Positions 26,615-35,539 of a DNA stretch of 64,000 nt are shown here, one piece after another; position 1 is the first letter of the stretch; each line of letters opens with the position of its first letter. The notes beneath the pieces are model-generated. The model was not told where the DNA came from, made no database searches, and saw only the letters and a program-made list of their open reading frames with translations. Where the stretch lies: positions 496,001-560,000 of the forward strand of contig NZ_JAAVUY010000001.1 of NCBI RefSeq assembly GCF_018449695.1, written 5' to 3'. The position numbers were made by a program, and so were the translations under genes. The stretch comes from Bradyrhizobium sp. dw_411. GTDB taxonomy: Bacteria > Pseudomonadota > Alphaproteobacteria > Rhizobiales > Xanthobacteraceae.

Positions 26615-27292
26615 TTATTCAGAATGACCTTTGTCGTCGGGGTTCACGAGGGTGGTGTCGATGCCGGACGCGAACACCTGGGGAGGTCTGGTGGTGGCTT
26701 TCAGCAGCTCCCTAAACCCAAAACTGCCAGCGTCCGCTTCATAAAGTCGAACCAGTTTCTTGACGTGCTCGGGCTGAACATCGAACTCCTGCGCTACGGT
26801 CCCATAGATTGCTTCCAACGATTCCGGCTCCAACTTGCCGGCGTTCTGGACGATGATGTCGCCGGCACGACGCACGATATCTCGCTCATTTTCGGTATCG
26901 TGAAAAGATCGAAACACCCCCCGTCCGCCATCTTCATTCACGGTCCCCAACACCAGATCCGAGATAAATTGGCGTGCTTCCTTCTGGCCATCCCGCGAAT
27001 ATCCGACGAGCTTGTGCGAAATGTTGAGGAAAAACTTGTCCACCTTTTCAGGGATAGGGATCTTATTTTCAAGGCAGATTGTAAGAACTTTCCATAAGGA
27101 AAGCGTGTTTCGATCGCGGTTATAGTTCGCTATCTCGGTGTTGACTCGCGCTGCGACCTCCGCCGTTATCTCATAGTGACGGGGCGGATTTGTCACGTCC
27201 ACCGGCGGGTATTGCTGTTCGCGCTCCGCAGGGGGCTTCGCCCGCTCGAGGTTTTCTTGCCACCGCAGCGTCCGCTTTCCTCTGTCAACCAT
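26615..27292 (-). CDS. Hypothetical protein of the accessory DNA-metabolism module
   Basis: The 225-residue protein starts at ATG 27292 with AGGA six bases upstream. It is charged, predicted mostly helical and has no membrane segment or signal peptide. I recognise no family. One region (ITAEVAARVNTEIANYNRDR) could be helical and another (LEAIYGTVAQEFDVQPEHVK) resembles a DNA-binding helix pair, but that is weak. It converges with the clamp-loader gene. Its clean frame and ribosome-binding site suggest a living gene of the island. Confidence 0.6.
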   Translation of the reverse strand: MVDRGKRTLRWQENLERAKPPAEREQQYPPVDVTNPPRHYEITAEVAARVNTEIANYNRDRNTLSLWKVLTICLENKIPIPEKVDKFFLNISHKLVGYSRDGQKEARQFISDLVLGTVNEDGGRGVFRSFHDTENERDIVRRAGDIIVQNAGKLEPESLEAIYGTVAQEFDVQPEHVKKLVRLYEADAGSFGFRELLKATTRPPQVFASGIDTTLVNPDDKGHSE

Positions 27293-27394
27293 TGGCAAGT
27301 CCTGAGCTTGAAGCGGCCATCGAGCAAGCTAGTTTAATCAGGCTCCTATTTTGTTGCAAATTTGCAACGCCACCGAGGAAAAAGCGGTCGCCTC

Positions 27395-27572
27395 TCATTG
27401 GTCTCTCTGCTGCATCGAATAGGTCAAAGCCGCGACCACAATGATAGCGCCCTGCAGCATGACCTTCTGCGGCTCGCCCAGGCCGAAGCTGGTAAGTAGA
27501 TTGAAGAGGAATGTCAGCATGAACGAGGCGACCGCTGGTCCAATCAGCCCGGCTCGCCCGTTGCCATCAAAA
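27395..27572 (-). pseudogene. Sugar-type ABC permease, C-terminal remnant
   Basis: The minus strand encodes NGRAGLIGPAVASFMLTFLF, then NLLTSFGLGEPQKVMLQGAI, then IVVAALTY and a stop. This is the last two membrane segments of a ribose-type (RbsC-like) importer permease. Everything upstream is missing. A 12-residue stretch at 27583-27618 on the plus strand (WNPRLIYAVITG) looks like a scrap of a CaiB-type CoA transferase, so this point is a junction of unrelated gene ends. The remainder up to 27737 has nothing recognisable. Confidence 0.55.
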
Positions 27573-27737
27573 CGTGGTGAAGTGGAATCCGCGTTTGATC
27601 TATGCGGTCATCACAGGTTTATGTGCGGTCGGTGAGGAGCATCGGTCCGATATGAAGACCCCGACGAAAGGCTTGGTAGTCCCGACGGCAATGACACATT
27701 GCGGAGGGATATCCCCGCTGTCGCCGAGCTAGGGAGG

Positions 27738-28860
27738 CTATATGCCGGAAGCGAGCGCGGCGACGATAGCCTTTCTCTTCTGCGCTCCCCGCACGAGCAA
27801 TTCCCTTTGATCGGATTGGTCCAACCATTCGAGGAACTTCTGTATCCCGTGCCGGGTGGCGATCTCGTCCCCGCATCCGGAGACGAGAACGAGCTGGATC
27901 GCCTGAACGGGATCGAACACGTAGATTCCGAACGGAGCCGCGACGACCGTGGCGTTGGGAAAGCCGAGCATTCGCTGCGATTGCGCGGCGGTGGCGGCCT
28001 TGTGACACGCGACCAGATGGACCGGCCCGCCATCGATCGCTGCCAGGCGGTTGGCCAGAAGGTGATCGTCGAGGTGTGGCTGTCCGACCATCTCCCGCGC
28101 GGCAGGAACCGACATCGAGTCGGGAACGGCGCCGAGCGCGAATAGGATCTGCTTGTCGGAAATCGTCCGCACGCATATCCGATCGCTCGTCTCTGCCTTG
28201 CGGGACTTGGACATCGCGAGCGATAATCTCGCGGCGGCGATCATCTGGTTGCTGCGCTCCGCGTATCCAAGCCTATTCCACTCGAGCGACGGGCCGAGAT
28301 AGCCGCTTCCGCGGCGGGTATCCTTCGTGCCGCGCTGGACCAGCATGACCGTGGCCTTGGCGATCGTCCTGCATATCTGCGCTTCGAGCGCGGGGCCGTC
28401 CTTGGCGGACGCGATGAATCTGTTCGCCCTTTCCATGTACGCCTGAAAGAGCCTATCGGCCGCTGAAGACGGTGCCGTCGGGGCCGAGGGCTCGCCGATG
28501 TTGATCGCGAACGTTTTGCCTGGCGCCTGCTCCCATGCCGTCTGATACTCTGCATGGCAGATGCCGACGGTACCGTCCTTCCCCGTCCAGCCGGCGTTGC
28601 CGTTGAAGAGTGCCACCAGAATGTCGCAGTCGCGCGCCTGCGACATGCACGCCTCCCAGGAGTCCTGACTGGCGTCCGCGACTGCGTCCTCGTTGATCCA
28701 TACCTCGTAGGGCGTCTCTCCGAGGAGCCGCTCTGCTTCGACCTTCTTCTTGATCTGACGGCGGATAATCGCTGAGCCGGACGACCGGCTTCGAGGCGAG
28801 CGGGAAGGGGTCGTTACACCTGCTCGAGATCATGATCTTGATCTTTGAAGACGTCGCCAT
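27738..28860 (-). pseudogene. DUF4062-like (TIR-like fold) protein, single-base frameshift
   Basis: Two overlapping frames join to one protein of about 373 residues. The first, from ATG 28860, gives MATSSKIKIMISSRCNDPFP and then VVRLSD. One extra A in the plus-strand AA at about 28767 then throws the frame. Removing it restores IRRQIKKKVEAERLLGETPY, then EVWINED and DILVALFNGNAGW, with GICHAEYQTAWE. The ISSRCND opening and NGNAGW...CHAE core match DUF4062 proteins, which have a TIR-like nucleotide-binding fold and occur in defence-type genes. The C-terminal 200 residues are unassigned. It follows the E2-E1-JAB gene on the same strand after 234 bases (28861-29094) that hold no gene. The frameshift may be real decay, phase variation or a sequencing error. 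Confidence 0.6.
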
Positions 28861-29094
28861 CGTGGTTGCTCGCTGTTCGATTCCGTCTGGTTCCACGCGA
28901 TCTTGGCCGATGCGACGGTACACCTCAATACCGCGCGGATGATCTCGGCCCGCGTTCTACGGCCGATCAACTGGCAGCAGCGGGCGGGTACGGGGTTGCG
29001 AAATCGTCATGGTGCCGCGGAGCCTTCGGCCAGTAGGGTACTTTACCCGCGGCAAGGAGATTTACGTCCCCTATCCGTCGGTCAGCTGCAGCTT

Positions 29095-31365
29095 CTACCC
29101 GTCACGGTGAATGGCAACTTTGAGGAGGCGCCCTTCGCCTTGGCAGAGAGACGGGTCGAAGCTGAGGAGCGAGAAGTCCCCGTAGTGGGCCGCAATGGCC
29201 ATGAGACCAGGCAACCTGTCCGCCGCGAGTTCGCTTCCCAGATAGGCGAGTTGGGCGATGTCGGTGTCGCTCGGACGTGCATTCGCATAGCGGGGATGGG
29301 AATGCCATTCCCCGAGATACCTGACCTGATGCATCGACCGGCTAGTGACATCGTCGATAGATTGGGCGAGACCGACGACGCCGCGCTCGAAGCGCGTCGG
29401 GCTGCCGAGACTGTCCTCCGGCTCGGGAAACGCATGAGCCAAATGGAGAGCTTGGCGGCTGTGGTCGGCGATGCCCACGATGGCTCCGCCGGTCTCGTTG
29501 GGTAGGCGCGCATTGCGCAGCGTGGAAAGCTGATCCAGAAATCCGCGATCGTAGCTCACGTGCCAGGCGCCGATCTCGACTCGCGTGACGGGTTCGCCGT
29601 TTCGCTGCACGACGGAGATCGAGCAGTTCGGGCCGAGCGTCCACACCGTCAGCTTGGCATCGTCGGTCGAAAGCGACTCGACGACGCCCCTCGCCGCCAA
29701 AGCGCTGAGGACCGCCGCTTGAGTCGCCGGGATCCTGTTGGTCAGCGAGCGGCAAGAACCGCTGTAGCGTACGCCGCCTTGCGGAACGTCGAGATGGTCG
29801 GCCAGCGACGGCTCGGTCAGGACGAGGCGGTGATACTGCGCCTCGAGGTCGCGCAGCGTGATGTCGCGCCGGGCCGTTTCCGTCATCACGACAACGGCCG
29901 TGCCCGAAGGGTTGAAGAAGGCGCAGACGCGCCTGGCGTCCGCCGCCAGATCGCTCAAGTGACGGGCGACGCCGACCGACGCGGACGCGTCGATGATGAC
30001 GGAGGCCGCCGAATAGGCCGCATCGAGCGCCTTCTGCTGTCCCTCGGTCGGTGCAACGACGTTGGCGATGATCGCGGACTGGGCCTCGTTCAGCAGCGCC
30101 GAGATCTGCCTTGCCAATGCGTTGGCCTTCGGCGCGCCGATCTCGTCCGCCAATAGCGCGTGACGCGCCATGTTGTGCGGCAGGAGCGCGTCGCCGTCCA
30201 CGACGGTCCATTCGAAGGCGCCTTCGCGCGCGAGATCCATGCCGAGTTGGGAGCCGAGCGAACCGGCGCCGATCAGCACGACCTTCCTCCGGTCGGCGGC
30301 CGCTGCGCCGGCGATCGAGGCCGCTAGATCCCGATCGAAGGCGAAATGGACTTGCGCCGGCACGAGAGGCAGTGCGGCTCCCGCGACCGGCGCTTCGGGG
30401 AACGCGCGAACGTAGCCTTTGCCGACGTTGTTCGCGTGCAGTACGCCCAGCAGGACCCCGATCTCGCCCGCGGTGTTGGTTGTGATGAAGGCCCGAAAGT
30501 CGTCGGCGGTGCGACCTCCTTCGGCGGTCACGGGGAGACCGACGACGATTGCAAGACGGCCGGCCATCCGCCTGACGCCGTCGTCGGCGATGCCTGTCCA
30601 CGCCTTCAATCTCTGCTTGATCTCGTCCATCAGCTTGAGGCCGATCGGTGCCAGTTCGGCCGCTAGGCTTTCCAAGGTTCGAGGTAGGCGCCGGATCGAG
30701 GTCATGGCTTGCGGCGGCAGCGCGAAAGCCATCACGGTTAGGCCGATCCCGCCCGGTGGGGCCTGCTTGGACGGAAGGGCGAAGACCAGGCCCTGATTGT
30801 CGGCTCGCACGAAGCCCATGAACTCGGAAGTCGTGGACCCGCCCTCAAAGACGCTGCGCGGCAGGACCAAGGACGTGTCCGCGCCGTAGAACAGCGGATC
30901 CGGCGGTTGCGCTGGATCGTGGAGTTCGCCGCGCGCCGCCTTTGCCAGCCAAAGCTGGACGAGCCGAGACAGTTCCGTCGGCGTGTATGTCAGGCGGGCT
31001 TCCGGCCACGGTCGATCGTCGACGCACAGCGAGAACGGCATCCCTTCGGGCACGCCGTTCTGATGCATCGTGTGGGGGAAGTCGTTCCGCAGCGCCAGCA
31101 CTGCCGGACGGACCGACGGCGCCGGAAAGAGTATTCCGATCGGCTCGCGGGCGCGGATCGGGTGGGCGAGGTCCTGGGGGCGCTCCACATCGATCTCGAC
31201 ATGGACGCCGAAATATCCGGTCGTCTTGTCTTCCTTGATCTCGACGAACGTAGTGCACGGAAGGCCGCCGAGCACTGCTTCCGCGAACGAACGGGCCGGT
31301 CCGGGAGCGACGTCGTCGAGCGCCGTCGCCTCGCCGAAGGCGGTCCACCACGCGTGGATCGTCAC
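29095..31365 (-). CDS. E2-E1-JAB triple-domain ubiquitin-like conjugation/deconjugation protein
   Basis: This 756-residue protein starts at GTG 31365, two bases after the stop of the preceding gene. Residues about 40-200 look like a prokaryotic E2: HTMHQNGVPEGMPFSLCVDD has the His-Pro-rich approach to a candidate catalytic cysteine. Residues about 360-600 are a ThiF/E1 adenylating domain, with nucleotide loop VVLIGAGSLGSQLGMDLA, VVDGDALLPHNMARH, and a later cysteine in YSGSCRSLTNRIP. Residues about 620-756 are a JAB/JAMM peptidase with the glutamate in NETGGAIVG and the zinc ligands in GEWHSHPRYANARPSDTD. It could therefore charge, transfer and remove a ubiquitin-like modifier. No modifier gene was found nearby. 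CBASS Cap2/Cap3 and Bil systems use the same domains as separate proteins. Confidence 0.85.
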   Translation of the reverse strand: MTIHAWWTAFGEATALDDVAPGPARSFAEAVLGGLPCTTFVEIKEDKTTGYFGVHVEIDVERPQDLAHPIRAREPIGILFPAPSVRPAVLALRNDFPHTMHQNGVPEGMPFSLCVDDRPWPEARLTYTPTELSRLVQLWLAKAARGELHDPAQPPDPLFYGADTSLVLPRSVFEGGSTTSEFMGFVRADNQGLVFALPSKQAPPGGIGLTVMAFALPPQAMTSIRRLPRTLESLAAELAPIGLKLMDEIKQRLKAWTGIADDGVRRMAGRLAIVVGLPVTAEGGRTADDFRAFITTNTAGEIGVLLGVLHANNVGKGYVRAFPEAPVAGAALPLVPAQVHFAFDRDLAASIAGAAAADRRKVVLIGAGSLGSQLGMDLAREGAFEWTVVDGDALLPHNMARHALLADEIGAPKANALARQISALLNEAQSAIIANVVAPTEGQQKALDAAYSAASVIIDASASVGVARHLSDLAADARRVCAFFNPSGTAVVVMTETARRDITLRDLEAQYHRLVLTEPSLADHLDVPQGGVRYSGSCRSLTNRIPATQAAVLSALAARGVVESLSTDDAKLTVWTLGPNCSISVVQRNGEPVTRVEIGAWHVSYDRGFLDQLSTLRNARLPNETGGAIVGIADHSRQALHLAHAFPEPEDSLGSPTRFERGVVGLAQSIDDVTSRSMHQVRYLGEWHSHPRYANARPSDTDIAQLAYLGSELAADRLPGLMAIAAHYGDFSLLSFDPSLCQGEGRLLKVAIHRDG

Positions 31366-31367
31366 GC

Positions 31368-32504
31368 CTAGCCCGCCCGCACAGGGGTCGCCGCCACGCT
31401 CACCGCGCCGGCGGCGGTGGCGGAGACCAGCAACAGCTGGGCCCCGCGTTCGGTGATCTCGATGGTCGTCGGCTTGGGCTTGCTCTTCGAGGGCAGGTCC
31501 ATGGTGACCTTGAACTGACCGTCCTTGAGATCCGCGACCGACCGGTAGTAGGCCGCGGCCTGGCGGTGCGGAGGCTGCGGATCGAGATCCTCGGCGCTGC
31601 CCTTGGACGGGATCGACCAACTGGTCGACATCATGATCGAGCGCTCGCGCCCCTGCGTTTCGCAAAGCCACTTGACCTCGTCGGTCGGCTTGGTGACGTC
31701 GACGCCTTTCTCCGGACCGATCGACTTGTAGGAGCAGTGGTGCGGAATTTTGAAGATGTCCCATAGCAGACGGTCCTGGTTGCCATGGCGCTTGGACGTG
31801 ATCACGATCTGGTTGATCGAGTCGTAGTCGATGTCCGACATGAAGAGCGCGCAGGTCTCGCGGCCTGCCTCCCGGAACGTCGCCTGGAAGACCACGCTGT
31901 GCTGGTTGCGGTCGACGATCTCACTCTCGTTCTGATGCCAGCCGAAGGGGCTGTGGATGAAGAACTGGACGCGTTCGGGACCGAACATCGAGAAGCCGGG
32001 CACGTACTGGCCGGCGTCGGTGATGAGGTGCGCGCGCGATTCCAGCGTCAGGCCCTGCTTTTCCAGCCATTCCTTGAGCTTGGTCGGGCGCGAGAATACG
32101 CGGATGCCCTTGCCGACCCGCAACCTGTGCCGCGCCTCCTGACGGACGATGCGGGCGCTGTCCTCGCAGCCGTCTTCCAGAATCGCCGCGGCGGGCACCC
32201 ACAACTCGTCGATCTTGATCCGGCCTTCGCTTTGGTACTTTGCGGCATGTTCGAGCCAGAAGAAGTCGCCCGAACCGCAGCAGTGGTCGTCGTCGAGATG
32301 AGTGTAGCAGACCACGTCGTAGTAGTCGCGCTTCGCGGCGCGCAGGTCGGCCTTGAGCACCTCGGGCAGATCAATGCGGGCGTCCCACATGTCGGCGGGA
32401 TTGCGCATGTCGGCGTAGTCGACCAGCATCTTGCGGCCGTTGGCCATGTCGATGCGGGTGCAGTCGGCGTTGCCGAGGGGATGAAAGGTCAGTTTGGCCG
32501 TCAT
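31368..32504 (-). CDS. Metallo-beta-lactamase-fold hydrolase 1 of the E2-E1-JAB operon
   Basis: The 378-residue protein starts at ATG 32504 with GGAGA upstream. The metal site THLDDDHCCGSGDF corresponds to the HxHxDH motif of the MBL fold with the second histidine replaced by aspartate. Later elements are FMSDIDYDS (bridging aspartate) and IPHHCSYKS (third-metal histidines). The fold catalyses hydrolysis of phosphodiester, lactone or nucleic acid substrates. Its stop lies two bases before the next start, so the two are translationally coupled. The C-terminal tail (residues 330-378) is hydrophobic and Ala/Val-rich. The substrate is unknown; in this setting a nucleotide signal or nucleic acid target is a reasonable guess. 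Confidence 0.8.
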   Translation of the reverse strand: MTAKLTFHPLGNADCTRIDMANGRKMLVDYADMRNPADMWDARIDLPEVLKADLRAAKRDYYDVVCYTHLDDDHCCGSGDFFWLEHAAKYQSEGRIKIDELWVPAAAILEDGCEDSARIVRQEARHRLRVGKGIRVFSRPTKLKEWLEKQGLTLESRAHLITDAGQYVPGFSMFGPERVQFFIHSPFGWHQNESEIVDRNQHSVVFQATFREAGRETCALFMSDIDYDSINQIVITSKRHGNQDRLLWDIFKIPHHCSYKSIGPEKGVDVTKPTDEVKWLCETQGRERSIMMSTSWSIPSKGSAEDLDPQPPHRQAAAYYRSVADLKDGQFKVTMDLPSKSKPKPTTIEITERGAQLLLVSATAAGAVSVAATPVRAG

Positions 32505-32574
32505 TTCGGTATCTCCGATCTATGCGGTGATCTCCGGATGTCGGAAAGCCGCGTTGAGGATTCTGGGCGCTTTC

Positions 32575-33528
32575 CTATGGGCCGTAGCGTCTCCGACCCT
32601 GATATCTCTGCCGCAAGGTGTCTTCGTTGAAGGAGAGGATCCGACCCTTCTTCGAGCGGAAGTCCATCGTCGAGGAGATGTCCTTCGAGTTGCCCTTGAG
32701 GTTGACGGCGCGATAGGCGCCGGTGTGGTCGCCGATCGACTTGATGATCACGTCACCGGTTTTAGTGGTCATCAGCCGGATGTCCTGCTCGTGCAGCAGG
32801 TCCCGGATCTCGTCGCGCGGATGGTCGTACTGGTTGCCGTAGTTCGATGAACAGATCGCGAGCCGCGGTGCCAGGCGGGCGAGGAAGCCCTTTGTGGTGA
32901 AGCCGTTGTCGGCACCGTGATGGGCGAGGATCATCACGTCGGTCTCGGATTTCAGGATCCGAGAGCGGCGCAAACGCGCCGAGATGTTCGGCGATTCGAC
33001 GTCGCCGAGACTGAGGACGTTGAAGCTGCCCTTGCGGAAGTGCCTCACCGTCGAATTGTTGTTGGCGCAATCCGCGTCGAGATGCAGCGGATTGTAGAGC
33101 GTGTCTTCGAACGCCAGATCCTCGGCTTTCTGCAGTCCTGCGATGTACTTGGGCGTGACGTGGCGGACCGTCGGCGTACGGTTCGCCTTCAACTGCGCGT
33201 CCCTGTAGGCGGCGATGATCTCGAGGCATCCCTCTCCATGGTCGGTATAGGGATCGTAGCCAGGGCACTCGATCCGGAGCGGCCGGATCAAGTCGAGGAG
33301 TCCCTGCAATTCGTGCCGATTGCAGTGGTCCGCGTCCCAACTGGTGATGTGTAAGCTATCGGCGAACTCGACGCCGCACCGGTGCATCTCGTACACGAGC
33401 GCGACCTTGCTGAACTCGGTGAGCCGCCCCTCGATGACCGTGAAGTGACCTTCCGCGAACAGTGAGAAGGACGAGCCGGGAACTCGAAGTTGATAGGCGC
33501 GGAACCGCGTCACTATGCTTTTCATCAT
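32575..33528 (-). CDS. Metallo-beta-lactamase-fold hydrolase 2 (ComEC/Rec2-like)
   Basis: The 317-residue protein is given a start at ATG 33528 (MMKSIVTRFRAYQLRVPGSS); an upstream in-frame start would add an unconvincing 41-residue lead. The metal site ITSWDADHCNRHEL, the bridging LSLGDVESPN and the ILAHHGADNG motif match the soluble MBL domain of ComEC/Rec2-like proteins. It is distinct in sequence from the neighbouring MBL protein, so this is not a simple tandem copy. A gap of 70 bases separates the two. It heads the operon and is divergent from the XRE-ImmA pair. Confidence 0.78.
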   Translation of the reverse strand: MMKSIVTRFRAYQLRVPGSSFSLFAEGHFTVIEGRLTEFSKVALVYEMHRCGVEFADSLHITSWDADHCNRHELQGLLDLIRPLRIECPGYDPYTDHGEGCLEIIAAYRDAQLKANRTPTVRHVTPKYIAGLQKAEDLAFEDTLYNPLHLDADCANNNSTVRHFRKGSFNVLSLGDVESPNISARLRRSRILKSETDVMILAHHGADNGFTTKGFLARLAPRLAICSSNYGNQYDHPRDEIRDLLHEQDIRLMTTKTGDVIIKSIGDHTGAYRAVNLKGNSKDISSTMDFRSKKGRILSFNEDTLRQRYQGRRRYGP

Positions 33529-33752
33529 GCGGGCTCGCCTCGGGTCGTTTTCCGCGGGTGCCGCAAGGTTTGAGGTCGGATCGGGACAGCCATTGCGACT
33601 CCTAAGTCGGGGAGATTCTTGTTCCTTGCAACTTAGCCGAGTCTCGGCCACAAAAGCATCCCTGCAATATTAATTTTTGGTAAGGTTTCTATTAAGCACA
33701 AAAATGTTTGCGTTGTTGACGGCCGACCAGAACTTCGATTCTCTGCATCAAC
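33529..33752. promoter_or_regulatory. Divergent promoter region between MBL operon and XRE-ImmA
   Basis: The stretch 33660-33720 is clearly AT-rich compared with its surroundings (for example ATATTAATTTTTGG and TTTCTATTAAGCAC), as expected of promoters. The XRE protein encoded next door probably binds here. No exact operator was assigned. Confidence 0.45.
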
Positions 33753-34085
33753 ATGTCTGATTTGGAGATCTATCGGATCATTGGTGCGAGCCTGGCGGCA
33801 CGACGTAAGGAGCTGCGTCTGAAGCAGGCGGAGGTGGCCGACATGATCGGGTTGAAGAGAGCGTCGCTGGCCAACATCGAAAGCGGGCGACAGAAGCTGA
33901 TGCTTCATCAGATCTACAGGCTGGCGAAAGCGCTGCAGGTCAAGTCGATCACCGAGCTCGTTCCGAGCAGTTTCTCCTTCGAGCAGGCGAGCGGCCCGCT
34001 GATGATCGAAGGCAGCGACGTAAGCGACACGCAGCGGGCGCAGATCGAGAACTACGTGAGACGGACGGGTGGGGGCCGGCAATGA
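33753..34085 (+). CDS. XRE-family helix-turn-helix regulator
   Basis: The 110-residue protein begins MSDLEIYRIIGASLAARRKE. The Cro/CI-type helix-turn-helix spans about residues 9-65, with LKQAEVADMIGLKRASLANI forming helices 2 and 3 and ESGRQ the turn after the recognition helix. It probably represses the divergent MBL operon and its own gene. Its stop overlaps the ImmA start in the form ATGA, so the two are made together. The pairing is the standard repressor plus anti-repressor-protease switch of mobile elements. Confidence 0.85.
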   Translation: MSDLEIYRIIGASLAARRKELRLKQAEVADMIGLKRASLANIESGRQKLMLHQIYRLAKALQVKSITELVPSSFSFEQASGPLMIEGSDVSDTQRAQIENYVRRTGGGRQ

Positions 34086-34594
34086 ACGAACTGGACGAGG
34101 CCAGAGCGCAAGCGAGTGCCCTGATCAAGAAACTGGGATTGAAGGCGCCGCCCGTTCCCGTGGACAGGCTCGCGAAGGTCTTGGGAGTTCGCATCGAATA
34201 CACGCCTTTCGACGACGAACTGTCCGGCATGGCGTTCATCCGAGACGGCAAGCCGGTGATAGGCGTCAATTCGAATCATCATCCGAATCGCCAACGCTTC
34301 ACCATCGCGCACGAACTGGCCCACGTGGTCCTGCATCGCGCGAAGCTCGAGGCGACGGTGATGATCGACAAGGGCAGGAATTTCATTCCGCGCGATTCTA
34401 TTTCGGCCGAAGGCATCGATCCCCTCGAAAAGCAGGCCAATGCGTTCGCTTCTGAACTGCTGATGCCCGAGCGGCTCGTGCGGCAGGTGTTAGAATCTTC
34501 CCGCGACATCCAGGACGACGACTACCTGATCGGCATGGCCAACCGCTTCCGCGTCAGTCTCGCCGCTCTGCAATTCAGGCTCGCAAGACTGTAA
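34082..34594 (+). CDS. ImmA/IrrE-family metallopeptidase
   Basis: The 170-residue protein has the zinc peptidase motif HELAH in FTIAHELAHVVLHR, and a downstream ligand in KQANAFASELLMP. In the family, ImmA cleaves the XRE repressor made by the neighbouring gene and so relieves repression after damage or infection. The four-base overlap with that gene supports the link here. A signal that triggers the cleavage cannot be seen from sequence. Confidence 0.87.
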   Translation: MNELDEARAQASALIKKLGLKAPPVPVDRLAKVLGVRIEYTPFDDELSGMAFIRDGKPVIGVNSNHHPNRQRFTIAHELAHVVLHRAKLEATVMIDKGRNFIPRDSISAEGIDPLEKQANAFASELLMPERLVRQVLESSRDIQDDDYLIGMANRFRVSLAALQFRLARL

Positions 34595-34606
34595 GCGAAA
34601 GCGGTC

Positions 34607-35539
34607 GTGGCATTTATCCTGTACGATCTTGAGACGTCGGGGTTGAACAAGCGCTTCGACCAGATACTTCAGTTCGCCGCCGTCAGGGCTGACGCCGACC
34701 TCAACGAGACCCACCGGTTTGAGACGAAATCGCGTCTCTTGCCTCACGTGGTTCCGTCCCCGCAGGCTTTGCTGGTCACCGGGCATACGCTCGCCGAAGC
34801 CAACAACCCTTTCAGGCAGTCGCACTATTCGATGGTGTGCGAAATCGCGAAAATGGTGACTTCATGGTGCCCGGGGACCTTTCTCGGCTACAATTCGATC
34901 CGGTTCGACGAGGAGTTTTTGCGGCAGGCGTTCTATCAATGCCTGCATCCGATCTTTCTGACCAACACGAACGGCAACGCGCGCGCCGACGTGCTCAACT
35001 TGATGCGGGCCGCGACGACGCTGCATCCATCGATTATGCGCGCGGGCCTGGAGCCCGACGGTCGTCCCACTCACCGGCTCGGCGCGATGGCCGCGGCGAA
35101 CGGCGTCCCGTCGCGCGCGCTCCACGACGCCGCAGCCGACGTCGACGCCATGCTTGGTCTGTGCCGGCTGGTGCGTGCCGGCGCGCCCGAGCTCTGGTCG
35201 ACGTTTCTCCGTTTCTCTGCCAAGCCCGCGGTGGTCGATTTCGTTCGGGACGAAGAGGCTTTCGCCTACTTCGACTATTTCGGCCGCCCGCAGGTGATGC
35301 ATTTTCTGACCAGGGTCGGCATCAACTCGAACGACGCTATCCGGAGGCCGAAAGCGGTCTGTCGAAGATCGCGCTGCAGTGGATGCTGCGGGATCGCGTC
35401 CGACGAATGGGTGTGGCGCTCTGGGTACAAGGAAGGGAGCGAATCGGGGAAGATCGGCACCGATCTTCGTCTGCCCGAAGATGATTTGAGCCCATATCTC
35501 GCCGAGAAACCGACGTACTCCTTCGGGGCTTATTCGTAG
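34607..35539 (+). pseudogene. Exonuclease I (SbcB-like) DEDDh exonuclease, C-terminally truncated
   Basis: From GTG 34607, residues 1-190 are a clear DEDDh 3'-5' exonuclease: LYDLETSG (D and E), YNSIRFDEEFLRQAF (D), and HDAAADVDAMLGL (H and D). The match to ExoI continues through FLRFSAKPAVVDFVRDEEAF to RVGINSND near residue 243, then breaks at about 35338. The rest of the frame is foreign. In another frame, bases 35335-35424 encode RYPEAESGLSKIALQWML, which looks like a scrap of a DUF2235 protein. ExoI is normally about 475 residues, so half is missing. The nuclease domain could still fold. Confidence 0.65.

Noticed and set aside
27583..27618. Possible CaiB-type CoA-transferase scrap (WNPRLIYAVITG)
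   Set aside because: Only about 12 residues match and the frame closes quickly. It is too short for a separate feature; it is mentioned with the neighbouring permease remnant.
29560..30156. Plus-strand frames opposite the E2-E1-JAB gene
   Set aside because: The fusion gene has catalytic motifs in three domains; the antisense frames have none.
29095..33651. Full CBASS operon
   Set aside because: No cyclic-nucleotide synthase (CD-NTase) and no typical CBASS effector is present in the window; only the accessory-type domains are shared.
35335..35424. DUF2235-like scrap in the exonuclease tail
   Set aside because: The match is suggestive but short, so it is described within the exonuclease entry and not as a gene.
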